The notes under the pieces were generated by a model. The model made no database searches, was not told where the DNA came from, and worked only from the letters and a program-made list of their open reading frames with translations. Positions 5,648 through 12,075 of a DNA stretch of 12,075 nt are shown here, one piece after another (within the stretch, counting starts at the first letter, position 1; each line of letters opens with the position of its first letter). Source of the stretch: JBLHKE01 sp047619485 (GTDB lineage: Bacteria > Verrucomicrobiota > Verrucomicrobiia > Verrucomicrobiales > DEV007); assembly GCA_047619485.1 (NCBI GenBank), contig JBLHKE010000164.1, positions 1 through 12,075 of the forward strand, read 5' to 3'. The translations under genes were made by a program, and so were the position numbers.

Positions 5648-8370
5648 GGGATAAAGAGAAATTCGCTGCTATTGAAGATGGCTCGGCAGAGTGTTGAGAG
5701 GCCGTATTGGTTTACTACCGATTCCGCGTCGACCAGTTCCTCTGGCTGTGGATCGCGCCCGTAGGCCAGCCGATATGCGTAGGCGATCTGTGCTGGTATC
5801 TCTTCACCGACCTTGTCTCGCACGCGCTCCACCAGAGCTTTGGACTCGTCGATTGTGAACTGGCTGTTGAAAAGATTGAGCGCCTGGATCGGTGTCGTGC
5901 TCTGGCGTCGGCGCGATATGCTCTGACCAGCGTCCGGGCAATCGAACGCGCCAAAGACCGAATCGGGTTCCATACGGATCTTGTGGGCGTAGATCATGCG
6001 CCGCCATCCGTCTTCTTTGAAATTCGAAATCGGAGGAAATCCGCTGAGCCCACCGCGCGAGGTGAATAGATCGAACCCGGGGCCACCGGTCTTCAGATTG
6101 AGTCTGCCGCTGACTGTCAGCATCGCATCGCGAATGCTTTCAGCTTCTAAACGGCGGGTAGGGAATCGCCACAACAGTCGAACATCAGCGTCCTTGGCGT
6201 GCGCGTCGGGTTTGATCTGAGCCGCTTGAGCGTAGGTGTCCGACAGCATGATCAACCGTTGCATGTGTTTCACTGACCAGCCGGACTGGATGAATTCGGC
6301 TGCCAGCCAGTCGAGAAGTTTTGGGTGGGACGGGGCGGCGCCGATCCGGCCGAAGTCGTTTGCTGTTTCGACCAGTCCGATGCCGAAGTGCCCCTGCCAG
6401 ATCCGGTTGACCGCGACGCGTGCAGTGAGTGGATTATCCGCGTCGGCGATCCAGTTCGCGAGCGCTAGGCGGCGCTCGCCATCGGGCGCGTCTTTCGCTA
6501 GCGAGACGTCACCAAGTGAACTCAGCACCGCTGGCTCGACTTCCTCTTTTGGCTGCTCGGCGTCACCACGATTTAACAGGTGCATCGGCTCCGGTTTACC
6601 GAAGACTCCTCCGAACACCGTTTGAGCACGGGACAGTTTAGCCAGTTGAACCTCAATGCGCTTCCTCTCTTCCAGCAGGGACTTAGCCTTTGCCTGTTGG
6701 TCAGGATCAAGCGCAGTGATATCAGTTTTCGCATCTCCGCTGCGGCGGTCGGTTGAATCTGCCACCACCTGCCAATTTCCCGAATTATCCGCGACCTCGA
6801 TCAGGTATTCGACTGCGAGCCTGTCGGCAAATTTGCCGTCACGGTCGCGAGCCCAGACGATGCGCTCGATGGTGTGTTCGTTAGGAAACTCAAGCATGAC
6901 CCACCCGCTCGTCTCGCTGCACATCCAGCTCCGCTCGTTACCAAACTCCCCATCGTTGATGAATTCGAGTTGGTGTCGGTTGGCCGAGACATTGCTGCCG
7001 GACGCACTTCGCGCCACGCCGAGCGATGCCAGGGCGATGTTGTTGCCCTGTGCGTCGAAAACCTCTAGTTCGTCAATGCAAGGCTCGTAAAGATTGGTCT
7101 TTTGAATCGTGAAGCGCACCTTGCGTGCCTTTACTGGAGCGAACCTTTCGACGTTGATCAATGCGCTCACTGATGGGCGCTCCAGACCAGATTGGGCGAG
7201 AGGTACGAGACTCGCCGCAGCGCGATCGATCTCACGAACACGGGCGCTCAGCTCTCCCGACTGCTTGCGCAAGGCCTCCGATTCGGGCGATTGGATCGGG
7301 CGGTCGCCGTATGATACTCCGGCGAAGAACGCCTGCATGGAGTAGTAATCTTTCGCTGAGATAGCATCAAATTTGTGATTGTGACAGCGAGCACAACCGA
7401 CGCTGAGCCCGAGGAATGCCTCGCTGGTATTAATGACGATTTCTCCAAGTTCATCCTGTCGGGCGAGGCGCATCGATGCTGCGTCCTTGCCGATCTGACC
7501 AGGCAACAGGCGTGCCGCCGTTACCAAGAATCCGGTCGCAGCATCCTTGCCGATCTGATCGCCCGCCAGTTGTTCGCGGATGAATTGGTCGAAGGGCGTG
7601 TCGTTGTTGAAGGCCGCGATTACGTAGTCGCGGTATGGCCACGCGTTGGGGCGGGGCGTGTTCACCTCGAAGCCGTGGGTGTCGGCATAGCGCACCACAT
7701 CCAGCCAATGCTGTGCCCAGCGCTCGCCATAGCGAGGCGAGGCTAGCAGTTGATCAACGATGCTCTCGCGTGCTGCGGGATCTGTGTCGGTGAGGAAGGT
7801 TGCGACCTGCTTTGGTGACGGCGGCAACCCGATCAGGTCGAAGTAGACGCGCCGCAGCCAAGTCAGGCGATTTGCCGGCGGCGACATCGGCAAGTCGTTG
7901 CTTGCGAGTTTCTCTTTAACGAATGAGTCAATATCCCGCTTCTCATCGAACGGGGCGAGCGGCTTGAATGACCAGTGATCAGTGCGGTCTTCTGGTTGCA
8001 CCAAGTCGATCCCTTCTGGCCAAACTGCGCCTTGGTCGATCCAGGCTGTCAGCTTGGCGATCTCATCTTTTGTCAACGCGTCGCCTTTCGGCGGCATGCG
8101 TATTTCCTCATCATCGCCGCGGACAAACCGGATCAGATTACTAGCATCGGCTTTCTCTGGAACGATGGTTGGTTGGTGGTATTCACCACTGTTGAAGGCA
8201 CCGGAGCGCAGGTCGAGGCGCAGCCCCGATTTCTGCTTCTCTTCCCCGTGGCAGCGATAGCAGTTGGCTTCGAAAATCGGGCGAATATCGCGCACGAAGT
8301 CGACCGGTTCGGCACCGAGGTTCCCGCCTACCGCGAATGTAATGGATGCGATTGTTAGTTGGAGTCTCAC
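5644..8370 (-). CDS. PSCyt1-PSCyt2 (DUF1549)-discoidin-like-PSD1 (DUF1553) c-type cytochrome protein
   Basis: The protein has 908 aa and begins at a GTG (8370); the N-terminus RLQLTIASITFAVGGNLGA is a Sec signal. Domains run in order. A Planctomycete cytochrome c domain with haem motif CYRCH (37-41) and distal 'RMPPKG' (91-96) comes first. PSCyt2/DUF1549 (about 145-355) follows, containing 'LTWLRRVYFDLIGLPPSPKQ', 'SPRYGERWAQHWLDVVRYAD' and a second haem motif CARCH (326-330). Next is a discoidin/F5-8C-like segment (about 412-545, 'IDELEVFDAQGNNIALASLG', 'ERIVWARDRDGKFADRLAVE') and a short coiled coil. PSD1/DUF1553 (about 630-900) ends the protein, with 'LANWIADADNPLTARVAVNR', 'WSVKHMQRLIMLSDTYAQA' and 'RRRQSTTPIQALNLFNSQF'. 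Two c-haems suggest a periplasmic redox role partnered with the DUF1501 protein, which starts inside its stop codon. The LamG remnant ends 6 bp upstream. Confidence 0.93.
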   Translation of the reverse strand: MRLQLTIASITFAVGGNLGAEPVDFVRDIRPIFEANCYRCHGEEKQKSGLRLDLRSGAFNSGEYHQPTIVPEKADASNLIRFVRGDDEEIRMPPKGDALTKDEIAKLTAWIDQGAVWPEGIDLVQPEDRTDHWSFKPLAPFDEKRDIDSFVKEKLASNDLPMSPPANRLTWLRRVYFDLIGLPPSPKQVATFLTDTDPAARESIVDQLLASPRYGERWAQHWLDVVRYADTHGFEVNTPRPNAWPYRDYVIAAFNNDTPFDQFIREQLAGDQIGKDAATGFLVTAARLLPGQIGKDAASMRLARQDELGEIVINTSEAFLGLSVGCARCHNHKFDAISAKDYYSMQAFFAGVSYGDRPIQSPESEALRKQSGELSARVREIDRAAASLVPLAQSGLERPSVSALINVERFAPVKARKVRFTIQKTNLYEPCIDELEVFDAQGNNIALASLGVARSASGSNVSANRHQLEFINDGEFGNERSWMCSETSGWVMLEFPNEHTIERIVWARDRDGKFADRLAVEYLIEVADNSGNWQVVADSTDRRSGDAKTDITALDPDQQAKAKSLLEERKRIEVQLAKLSRAQTVFGGVFGKPEPMHLLNRGDAEQPKEEVEPAVLSSLGDVSLAKDAPDGERRLALANWIADADNPLTARVAVNRIWQGHFGIGLVETANDFGRIGAAPSHPKLLDWLAAEFIQSGWSVKHMQRLIMLSDTYAQAAQIKPDAHAKDADVRLLWRFPTRRLEAESIRDAMLTVSGRLNLKTGGPGFDLFTSRGGLSGFPPISNFKEDGWRRMIYAHKIRMEPDSVFGAFDCPDAGQSISRRRQSTTPIQALNLFNSQFTIDESKALVERVRDKVGEEIPAQIAYAYRLAYGRDPQPEELVDAESVVNQYGLSTLCRAIFNSSEFLFIP

Positions 8371-8376
8371 TTTTGA

Positions 8377-8706
8377 TTAAGGGTAGGGGTTGCCGGCTTC
8401 GAACCGCGCGTGAACTTCCGCATTTTGCATCGTGCGCGCGAGGATGGCCAGATCATCGACCCGACCGCTGAGCTTGCGTTCTTGATGGTTCCAGTTGCCT
8501 ATCTGGAGCGACCCCGGTCGCGCCGGACAAGTGGTCGATTGTCGCGTTTCCGTGTCGAAACCTCCGTTGTGACAAAATCTGACCGTTCCCTGGTCCGCAT
8601 CGGTTCCGGTCGGAATCAGCCCCCGCACGTAGGCGCGGATTGACAGTTCAGACGCAGTGGAACTGCGCAGAAAGCTGTCATGAGGTTTGTTTTTCTCGTG
8701 AGTCAT
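8377..8706 (-). pseudogene. Shortened FecR/LamG-type protein: C-terminal half of a LamG domain behind a short N-terminus
   Basis: This 109-codon frame starts at ATG 8706 and stops 6 bp before the GTG of the cytochrome gene. Its second half, VRFCHNG, then LQIGNWNHQERKLSGRVDDL and AILARTMQNAEVHARFEAGN, is the end of a LamG/concanavalin-like domain (compare 'IGNW...RxLxGRIDEL.ILxRALS.xEI..xYEAG.P'). Such domains end the FecR-LamG proteins that commonly precede PSCyt/DUF1501 pairs and are 400-600 aa long. The first 13 residues (MTHEKNKPHDSFL) look like a genuine start, but there is no FecR domain, no membrane helix and no first half of LamG. An internal in-frame deletion is the simplest reading. 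A 40-bp nested inverted repeat lies over codons 9-22. An AAGGAG sits at 8729-8724, 17 bases before the ATG, with a TATCA/TGATA inverted repeat between them. It could still be translated as a small protein. Confidence 0.6.
8641..8680. repeat. Nested inverted repeat inside the LamG remnant
   Basis: The outer arms TGACAG (8641-8646) and CTGTCA (8675-8680) enclose inner arms CGCAGT (8653-8658) and ACTGCG (8662-8667), which flank a 3-base centre. The linkers are 6 and 7 bases. The whole forms a 40-bp two-tier hairpin or cruciform. It lies within the first 22 codons of the shortened LamG gene, next to the inferred deletion junction. Confidence 0.45.
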
Positions 8707-8742
8707 GGGGTATCAGATGATATCTCCTTACCGACACCCTAT

Positions 8743-9705
8743 TTAACGAACTTTTTCCACACTTGGCAAAGGTTCCGGAGCTGTGATTTCTTTGAAGTCG
8801 GAGATCACTTTCATCAACGAATGATCGGGATCACTCGAATCTTGCCCGATCTCCCAGATCATCACGCCTGCGAGTTCTTGTTTCTTGGTGTAGACGAGCT
8901 TCTCCACGAGCGTGCCGCGTCCATTGAACGCATAGCCGTCGATGAGATCGAGTTTGGCATCGACCGCCTTTCCTTGCACCAGTTCGTCGTATGTCCTTGA
9001 TTGCCGCGCTTGGTTGCGACCGTAGAAGGGAAGTCCGAGGGCGATCTTGGCAGGCGGACAGCCCCAATCGACGAGGCGCTTAACATCGGCGCTCGATTTG
9101 TCCAAGGTCGCTTGGGGGAAATCGTGATCATAGGCCATCAGGTGCACGCGGTCGATGGCCTTGTAAGCCTCCGCCCCCAAGTCTTGCCACCCGGCCTGCG
9201 CGACCGTCACTTGCAACCCGACTTCATGGAAGGCGCTGGCGCTCTCGATGAGCAGTTTTGAGTAGTCACCTAGCTCGGCGGCGTCCCTCGGATGTTCCCA
9301 GTCGTAGTCGATGCCCGTGACTCCGTGTTCCTTGCAGAATTCGAGCATGCCCGTGATGAAGCGCTTGCGAGCTTCTGGCGATTTTGCCATTGGGGCAAAC
9401 CCCTCGGATCGTCCCCACCCGCCGACGCAAATTGAGAGCGTGCACTTCGATTTCTGTTTGAGCGCTTTCAGCCTCGCGATCGTTGTGGCTGGGACGATCT
9501 CCTCTGGCAGAGCGCCGTCCGCTGGAGGTTTGATGCCGAAGTAGATCAGCTGTCCGAGACATGAGGCCTGTGCCTGTGTAACGGTGCCAATCCGGTAAGC
9601 GGGTAGATATCCAATCACCTCGAAAGCGGGACGTTCTGCGGAATTGCATATCGGAGCAAAGGCTAGGATGCCTAGGGTGGTGAGAAGGAGACGATGGAAG
9701 GCCAT
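8743..9705 (-). CDS. Secreted glycoside hydrolase family 18 (chitinase-like) protein
   Basis: The 320-aa protein starts at ATG 9705 with a Sec signal peptide (MAFHRLLLTTLGILAFAPIC, cleavage probably after NSA at about residue 23). The mature part is a single GH18 TIM barrel: 'VIGYLPAYR' (30-38), 'GQLIYFGIKP', 'SICVGGWG' (91-98), 'HGVTGIDYDWEHP' (127-139), 'HLMAYDHDF', 'KIALGLPFYGRN' and the C-terminal 'LAGVMIWEIGQD'. In the catalytic DxxDxDxE motif Asp133, Asp135 and the proton donor Glu137 are present, but the first Asp is Thr130. The SxGG motif reads CVGG. Substrate-assisted hydrolysis of a beta-1,4 GlcNAc-containing polymer (chitin, peptidoglycan or glycan) is the family reaction; the target here is unknown. 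It reads in the same direction as the LamG/cytochrome/DUF1501 unit, 36 bp upstream, so it may be its first gene. Confidence 0.88.
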   Translation of the reverse strand: MAFHRLLLTTLGILAFAPICNSAERPAFEVIGYLPAYRIGTVTQAQASCLGQLIYFGIKPPADGALPEEIVPATTIARLKALKQKSKCTLSICVGGWGRSEGFAPMAKSPEARKRFITGMLEFCKEHGVTGIDYDWEHPRDAAELGDYSKLLIESASAFHEVGLQVTVAQAGWQDLGAEAYKAIDRVHLMAYDHDFPQATLDKSSADVKRLVDWGCPPAKIALGLPFYGRNQARQSRTYDELVQGKAVDAKLDLIDGYAFNGRGTLVEKLVYTKKQELAGVMIWEIGQDSSDPDHSLMKVISDFKEITAPEPLPSVEKVR

Positions 9706-9714
9706 GGTGGTGGA

Positions 9715-9732
9715 GCTATCCTGAAGGATAGC
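9715..9732. promoter_or_regulatory. Perfect inverted repeat just upstream of the GH18 start
   Basis: GCTATCC (9715-9721) and GGATAGC (9726-9732) form a perfect 7-bp inverted repeat around a 4-base centre (TGAA). It ends 9 bases before the GH18 ATG on the minus strand. It could be an operator or a 5' leader hairpin that limits access to the start. There is no purine-rich Shine-Dalgarno between it and the ATG. Function is inferred from position only. Confidence 0.35.
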
Positions 9733-9772
9733 CTACTTCCAGAAGATTTGAGCGAATTCCTGCGGACACAAC

Positions 9773-9803
9773 GACTGCGTAGGACTGCGCAATGGATGCG
9801 CAG
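9773..9803. repeat. Direct plus inverted repeat in the GH18 / exoprotein divergent intergenic region
   Basis: GACTGCG occurs at 9773-9779 and again at 9783-9789, exactly 10 bp apart. The second copy overlaps a perfect 7-bp inverted repeat, CTGCGCA (9785-9791) and TGCGCAG (9797-9803), around ATGGA. One-helical-turn spacing of direct copies together with a dyad is typical of a regulator-binding site for two divergently transcribed genes. No regulator is identified, and I could not fix -10/-35 boxes. Confidence 0.35.
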
Positions 9804-9893
9804 CAGGCCGTTTCAGCTTCCACCAGTGTCGGGGAGTGATCGACATGAACCCAATCACGCACCGATCCGAAGCAACCAGCCAATCCAATCGCC

Positions 9894-11708
9894 ATGAAAA
9901 GCAATTTCCTAGCTATCATTTTAGCTCTCCTCTGTTCCTCGACATTCTCGAATGCCGCCCCGTTCTCATGGCGCGGCCACGTGGTAGACGCCCGCACCGG
10001 CGCACCCGTGCCAGGCATCGAGCTCTACGGCGGTGCAAGTGGCCGGATAGACCTGACCCCGCAGGCCTTTTCGGATGCGGACGGTGATTACGTCGTGACC
10101 TACAACAATACGCTGGATCTCAATTTCTGGGAGTGGTACGGGCTCACAGCCACCGACCCACTGGGTCGCTACTACCGCTATCGCCGTTCCCAGGTCTCGC
10201 CTGTACCGTTGCTGGTTCGCTTGGTGCCGAAGCTCGCTTTCATTCAAGGCGTCGTGCGCGATGCCGTGACCGGTCAGACCTTGGCGGATATTCCGGTGAG
10301 CCTTGGCCGCCCGGGACGCTTCATCGAAACGGTGCCCACCAACCCTGACGGCAGCTTCAGCTTCAACCACCCAGCCTACGACGGTCAGACTTGCGTCGAA
10401 ACCATCCCGGAAGGCGAATGGGCGTCGGCAACCAGCAGCAGCAACCTGACCGTGCCGGTCACCGACTACTGGCTTAGAATCAACGTGCCCGGATATCGAT
10501 CCATGGACACCGCCGCGCGCGGCGTGTCGCTGACGGTTCAGTCGTCCGTCACCGCCGCCATCCACACCCGGGTGGATCTCGCGCTGGCAGCAGACGGGTC
10601 TGCTCAGGGCGTCGAGAATGCCACCGCGAACCTGATCACACCGCCAGTGCTGCGCTTGACCAGCTCCACCCTTCTGAACGGCGAAACTGGCGAGGCGTTG
10701 AGCTACCAGATTGCCGCCAATAACCAGCCGACCAGCTTTGCTGCCAGCGGCTTGCCGGTGGGGCTCGCGCTGGAACCGACCACCGGGCTCATTTCCGGGG
10801 TTCTGGAAACGGCGGGATTGTTTACCGTCGAGGTTGGCGCCGTAGGCGCGCAGGGAACTGTTGCACAGCGTCTGACCTTGGTGGTGCGGGTGGCGGACGA
10901 CGAGGTGTTCGACAACGGCAACATTGGCGGGGTGCAAAGCGGCCCGCCGGTGCCGACCACTTTCACCCTCGCAGAGCCGACTCGCATCACCTATGTGAGC
11001 AACTATCACTACTTCAACGGCGGCGTCCTGCCGGGCACCATTGCCCTCCGCCATGAGGACGGCACCACCTACGGCCCTTGGCAGGCCTCCGGGCGGATCG
11101 GCCAGGGCGGTGTGCTCAACGCCAACTGGGATGCCTGGCCGGTGGTGGTTCTGAAATCCGGCACTTATACCGTGGTCGATTCCCATCCGGCCACCTGGTC
11201 TTACAACAGCCAGTCTGGCAATCGCGGCTTCACCATCCTCCGGGGAAGCACCACGAATCTGGACATTCCGGAAGTGCTGGCAGCGTGGGCAGGCAACCAT
11301 GGTCTGACGGGGGAAGATGCCGCTGCCACGGCTGATCCTGATGACGATGGCCAGCCCAATTGGGTTGAGTTGGCGACAGGCGACAATCCCGCTCTGCCCG
11401 ACGCACCGCCCCATCTGGGTATCATCCATACAGGGAACCAACTGACCTTCTCCGTTCCTGTTTGCGCCGGTGGAGTTGGCGTGCCTGGCGGGGATTTCGT
11501 GGTCAATGGCGCCCGCGTTGTAATGGAGGTGTCGCCCGACTTTGGCGCGACGGGCTGGCAACCGGGGATCACGCTCCTCGATCTTGCCAACGCCACCCAG
11601 AGCAACCAGGGGGATGGCCGGGCGATTCTGACTCTCCCGGTGAAATCCCCGCTCCCGCAAGGCTCGTGGTTCATACGCCGAAAACTGGTGCGCATCGAAG
11701 CGCCCTGA
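9894..11708 (+). CDS. Secreted multidomain protein: two carboxypeptidase-regulatory-like domains, Ig-like domain, unrecognised beta domain, Asp-rich linker
   Basis: This 604-aa protein starts with a Sec signal (MKSNFLAIILALLCSSTFSNA, cleavage at about 21-22), which fixes the ATG at 9894. Residues 25-70 ('GHVVDARTGAPVPGIELYGG', 'DADGDYVVTY') and 116-160 ('IQGVVRDAVTGQTLADIPVS', 'TNPDGSFSF') are carboxypeptidase-regulatory-like (CarboxypepD_reg) beta sandwiches. Residues about 250-333 form a putative Ig domain ('GLPVGLALEPTTGLISGV'). Residues about 335-450 are a tryptophan- and tyrosine-rich beta segment I do not recognise ('NANWDAWPVVVLKSGTYTVV'). A 'LTGEDAAATADPDDDGQPNW' block (471-490) is the calcium-binding-like Asp-rich linker of Verrucomicrobia exoproteins, followed by a last beta domain to the C-terminus. 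No catalytic motif is seen; an adhesive or carbohydrate-binding surface role is inferred. It is divergent from the GH18 gene, and no Shine-Dalgarno precedes the ATG. Confidence 0.85.
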   Translation: MKSNFLAIILALLCSSTFSNAAPFSWRGHVVDARTGAPVPGIELYGGASGRIDLTPQAFSDADGDYVVTYNNTLDLNFWEWYGLTATDPLGRYYRYRRSQVSPVPLLVRLVPKLAFIQGVVRDAVTGQTLADIPVSLGRPGRFIETVPTNPDGSFSFNHPAYDGQTCVETIPEGEWASATSSSNLTVPVTDYWLRINVPGYRSMDTAARGVSLTVQSSVTAAIHTRVDLALAADGSAQGVENATANLITPPVLRLTSSTLLNGETGEALSYQIAANNQPTSFAASGLPVGLALEPTTGLISGVLETAGLFTVEVGAVGAQGTVAQRLTLVVRVADDEVFDNGNIGGVQSGPPVPTTFTLAEPTRITYVSNYHYFNGGVLPGTIALRHEDGTTYGPWQASGRIGQGGVLNANWDAWPVVVLKSGTYTVVDSHPATWSYNSQSGNRGFTILRGSTTNLDIPEVLAAWAGNHGLTGEDAAATADPDDDGQPNWVELATGDNPALPDAPPHLGIIHTGNQLTFSVPVCAGGVGVPGGDFVVNGARVVMEVSPDFGATGWQPGITLLDLANATQSNQGDGRAILTLPVKSPLPQGSWFIRRKLVRIEAP

Positions 11709-11831
11709 ATAACCATTGTTCCCGTTCATCGGTCTGGCCCAATCTCTGCTTCAGCAGCCGCGCCTCCAAAGATCAATCCCTCCCGTATTCAGCTCATGCT
11801 CCGCGACGACCGTCGCGCGAATGTTGTCTGA

Positions 11832-12032
11832 GCCGAGACCGACAATTTCGCCGACCGCGAATGGGGCGGTGGCACCCACCTCACCTGGACACTGCCTCTG
11901 AACCCATCTGCTACCGACGCCGCACTCGAGGTCCAGTCCAACTCCACACTTGCCAGTGGCTCGTGGTCACCCGCCGTCACCTTGGTCACAGCTCCTGGCG
12001 GAACCTCCATCTCTGCGCTCGTCGGCAAGTAG
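11832..12032 (+). pseudogene. C-terminal domain remnant of a Verrucomicrobia-type exoprotein
   Basis: In one frame, opening directly after a TGA (11829-11831) and ending at TAG 12030-12032, the sequence reads ETDNFADREWGGGTHLTWTL, then PLNPSATDAALEVQSNSTLA, GSWSPAVTLV and APGGTSISALVGK. The 'LTWTLPLNP...LEVQSNSTLASGSW' pattern is the same kind of terminal beta domain that ends the preceding gene ('LTFSVPV...VVMEVSPDFGATGW'). There is no ATG at its beginning and no upstream body. It is therefore either the amputated tail of a lost neighbour or the decayed end of an ancestral, longer or duplicated version of the upstream gene. The 123 bases between them (11709-11831) show nothing I recognise. 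Confidence 0.55.
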
Positions 12033-12075
12033 GACTTGGGAATGTTCGTTGTAGTCTAACCTGTGATCAAGGGTA

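Noticed and set aside
8377..9705. An ECF sigma-factor gene expected upstream of FecR/LamG-PSCyt-DUF1501 units.
   Set aside because: The 36 bp before the LamG remnant and the whole GH18 gene leave no room; no sigma-factor motifs were seen on either strand.
9966..11729. A 587-codon open frame on the minus strand, antisense to the 604-aa exoprotein gene.
   Set aside because: It is rich in Gly, His, Arg and Ala with no domain, signal or family resemblance. The plus-strand frame has a signal peptide and recognisable domains. Long antisense frames arise from GC-biased third codon positions.
1..12075. Mobile element as the cause of the left-block decay.
   Set aside because: No transposase, terminal inverted repeats, target duplications, integrase or tRNA attachment site was found; no CRISPR-like repeat series either.

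Overview
The window looks like chromosomal DNA of a Verrucomicrobiota bacterium, or less likely a Planctomycetota one. The evidence is a DUF1501 Tat-exported protein translationally coupled to a PSCyt1/PSCyt2/PSD1 (DUF1549/DUF1553) c-type cytochrome protein with a LamG fragment just upstream. A secreted carboxypeptidase-regulatory/Ig-like protein also ends in the aspartate-rich tail common in Verrucomicrobia exoproteins. Base composition is moderately GC-rich, starts often lack a clear Shine-Dalgarno, and GTG is used as a start.

Left part (1-1749, minus strand): a gene graveyard. Read downstream, it holds pieces of five genes: the N-terminus of an alpha-glucan (glycogen) phosphorylase, the middle of an HlyD-type periplasmic adaptor, the N-terminal part of an ABC ATPase, both ends of an ABC-2 permease, and the N-terminus of a second ABC-2 permease running off the window. 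The order matches the YbhG-YbhF-YbhS-YbhR exporter operon of E. coli. Each gene has lost a large block, and there is also one in-frame TAG and one apparent 2-bp frameshift. No functional exporter can be made from this locus. Directly upstream, an APC-type permease (1772-2998, minus) is intact.

Middle (3171-4058, plus): a lipoprotein with a GH25 lysozyme-like fold whose catalytic acids both appear substituted. It converges on a minus-strand gene unit (9705 to 4172, transcribed right to left): a secreted GH18 protein, a 109-codon LamG remnant, the 908-aa PSD1/cytochrome protein and the DUF1501 protein. The last two overlap by ATGA and are the usual pair thought to act together in the periplasm on complex organic matter, probably polysaccharide. 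In related genomes a FecR/LamG gene commonly accompanies the pair; here it survives only as an end-to-end shortened version.

Right part: a 188-bp divergent intergenic region with two perfect inverted repeats separates the GH18 gene from a 604-aa secreted multidomain protein (9894-11708, plus). After it lies a truncated C-terminal domain remnant (11832-12032) of a similar exoprotein. The recurring theme is gene shortening by internal deletion, alongside secreted enzymes for cell-wall or polysaccharide work. I do not see a defence system, CRISPR array, tRNA, rRNA or intact mobile element.
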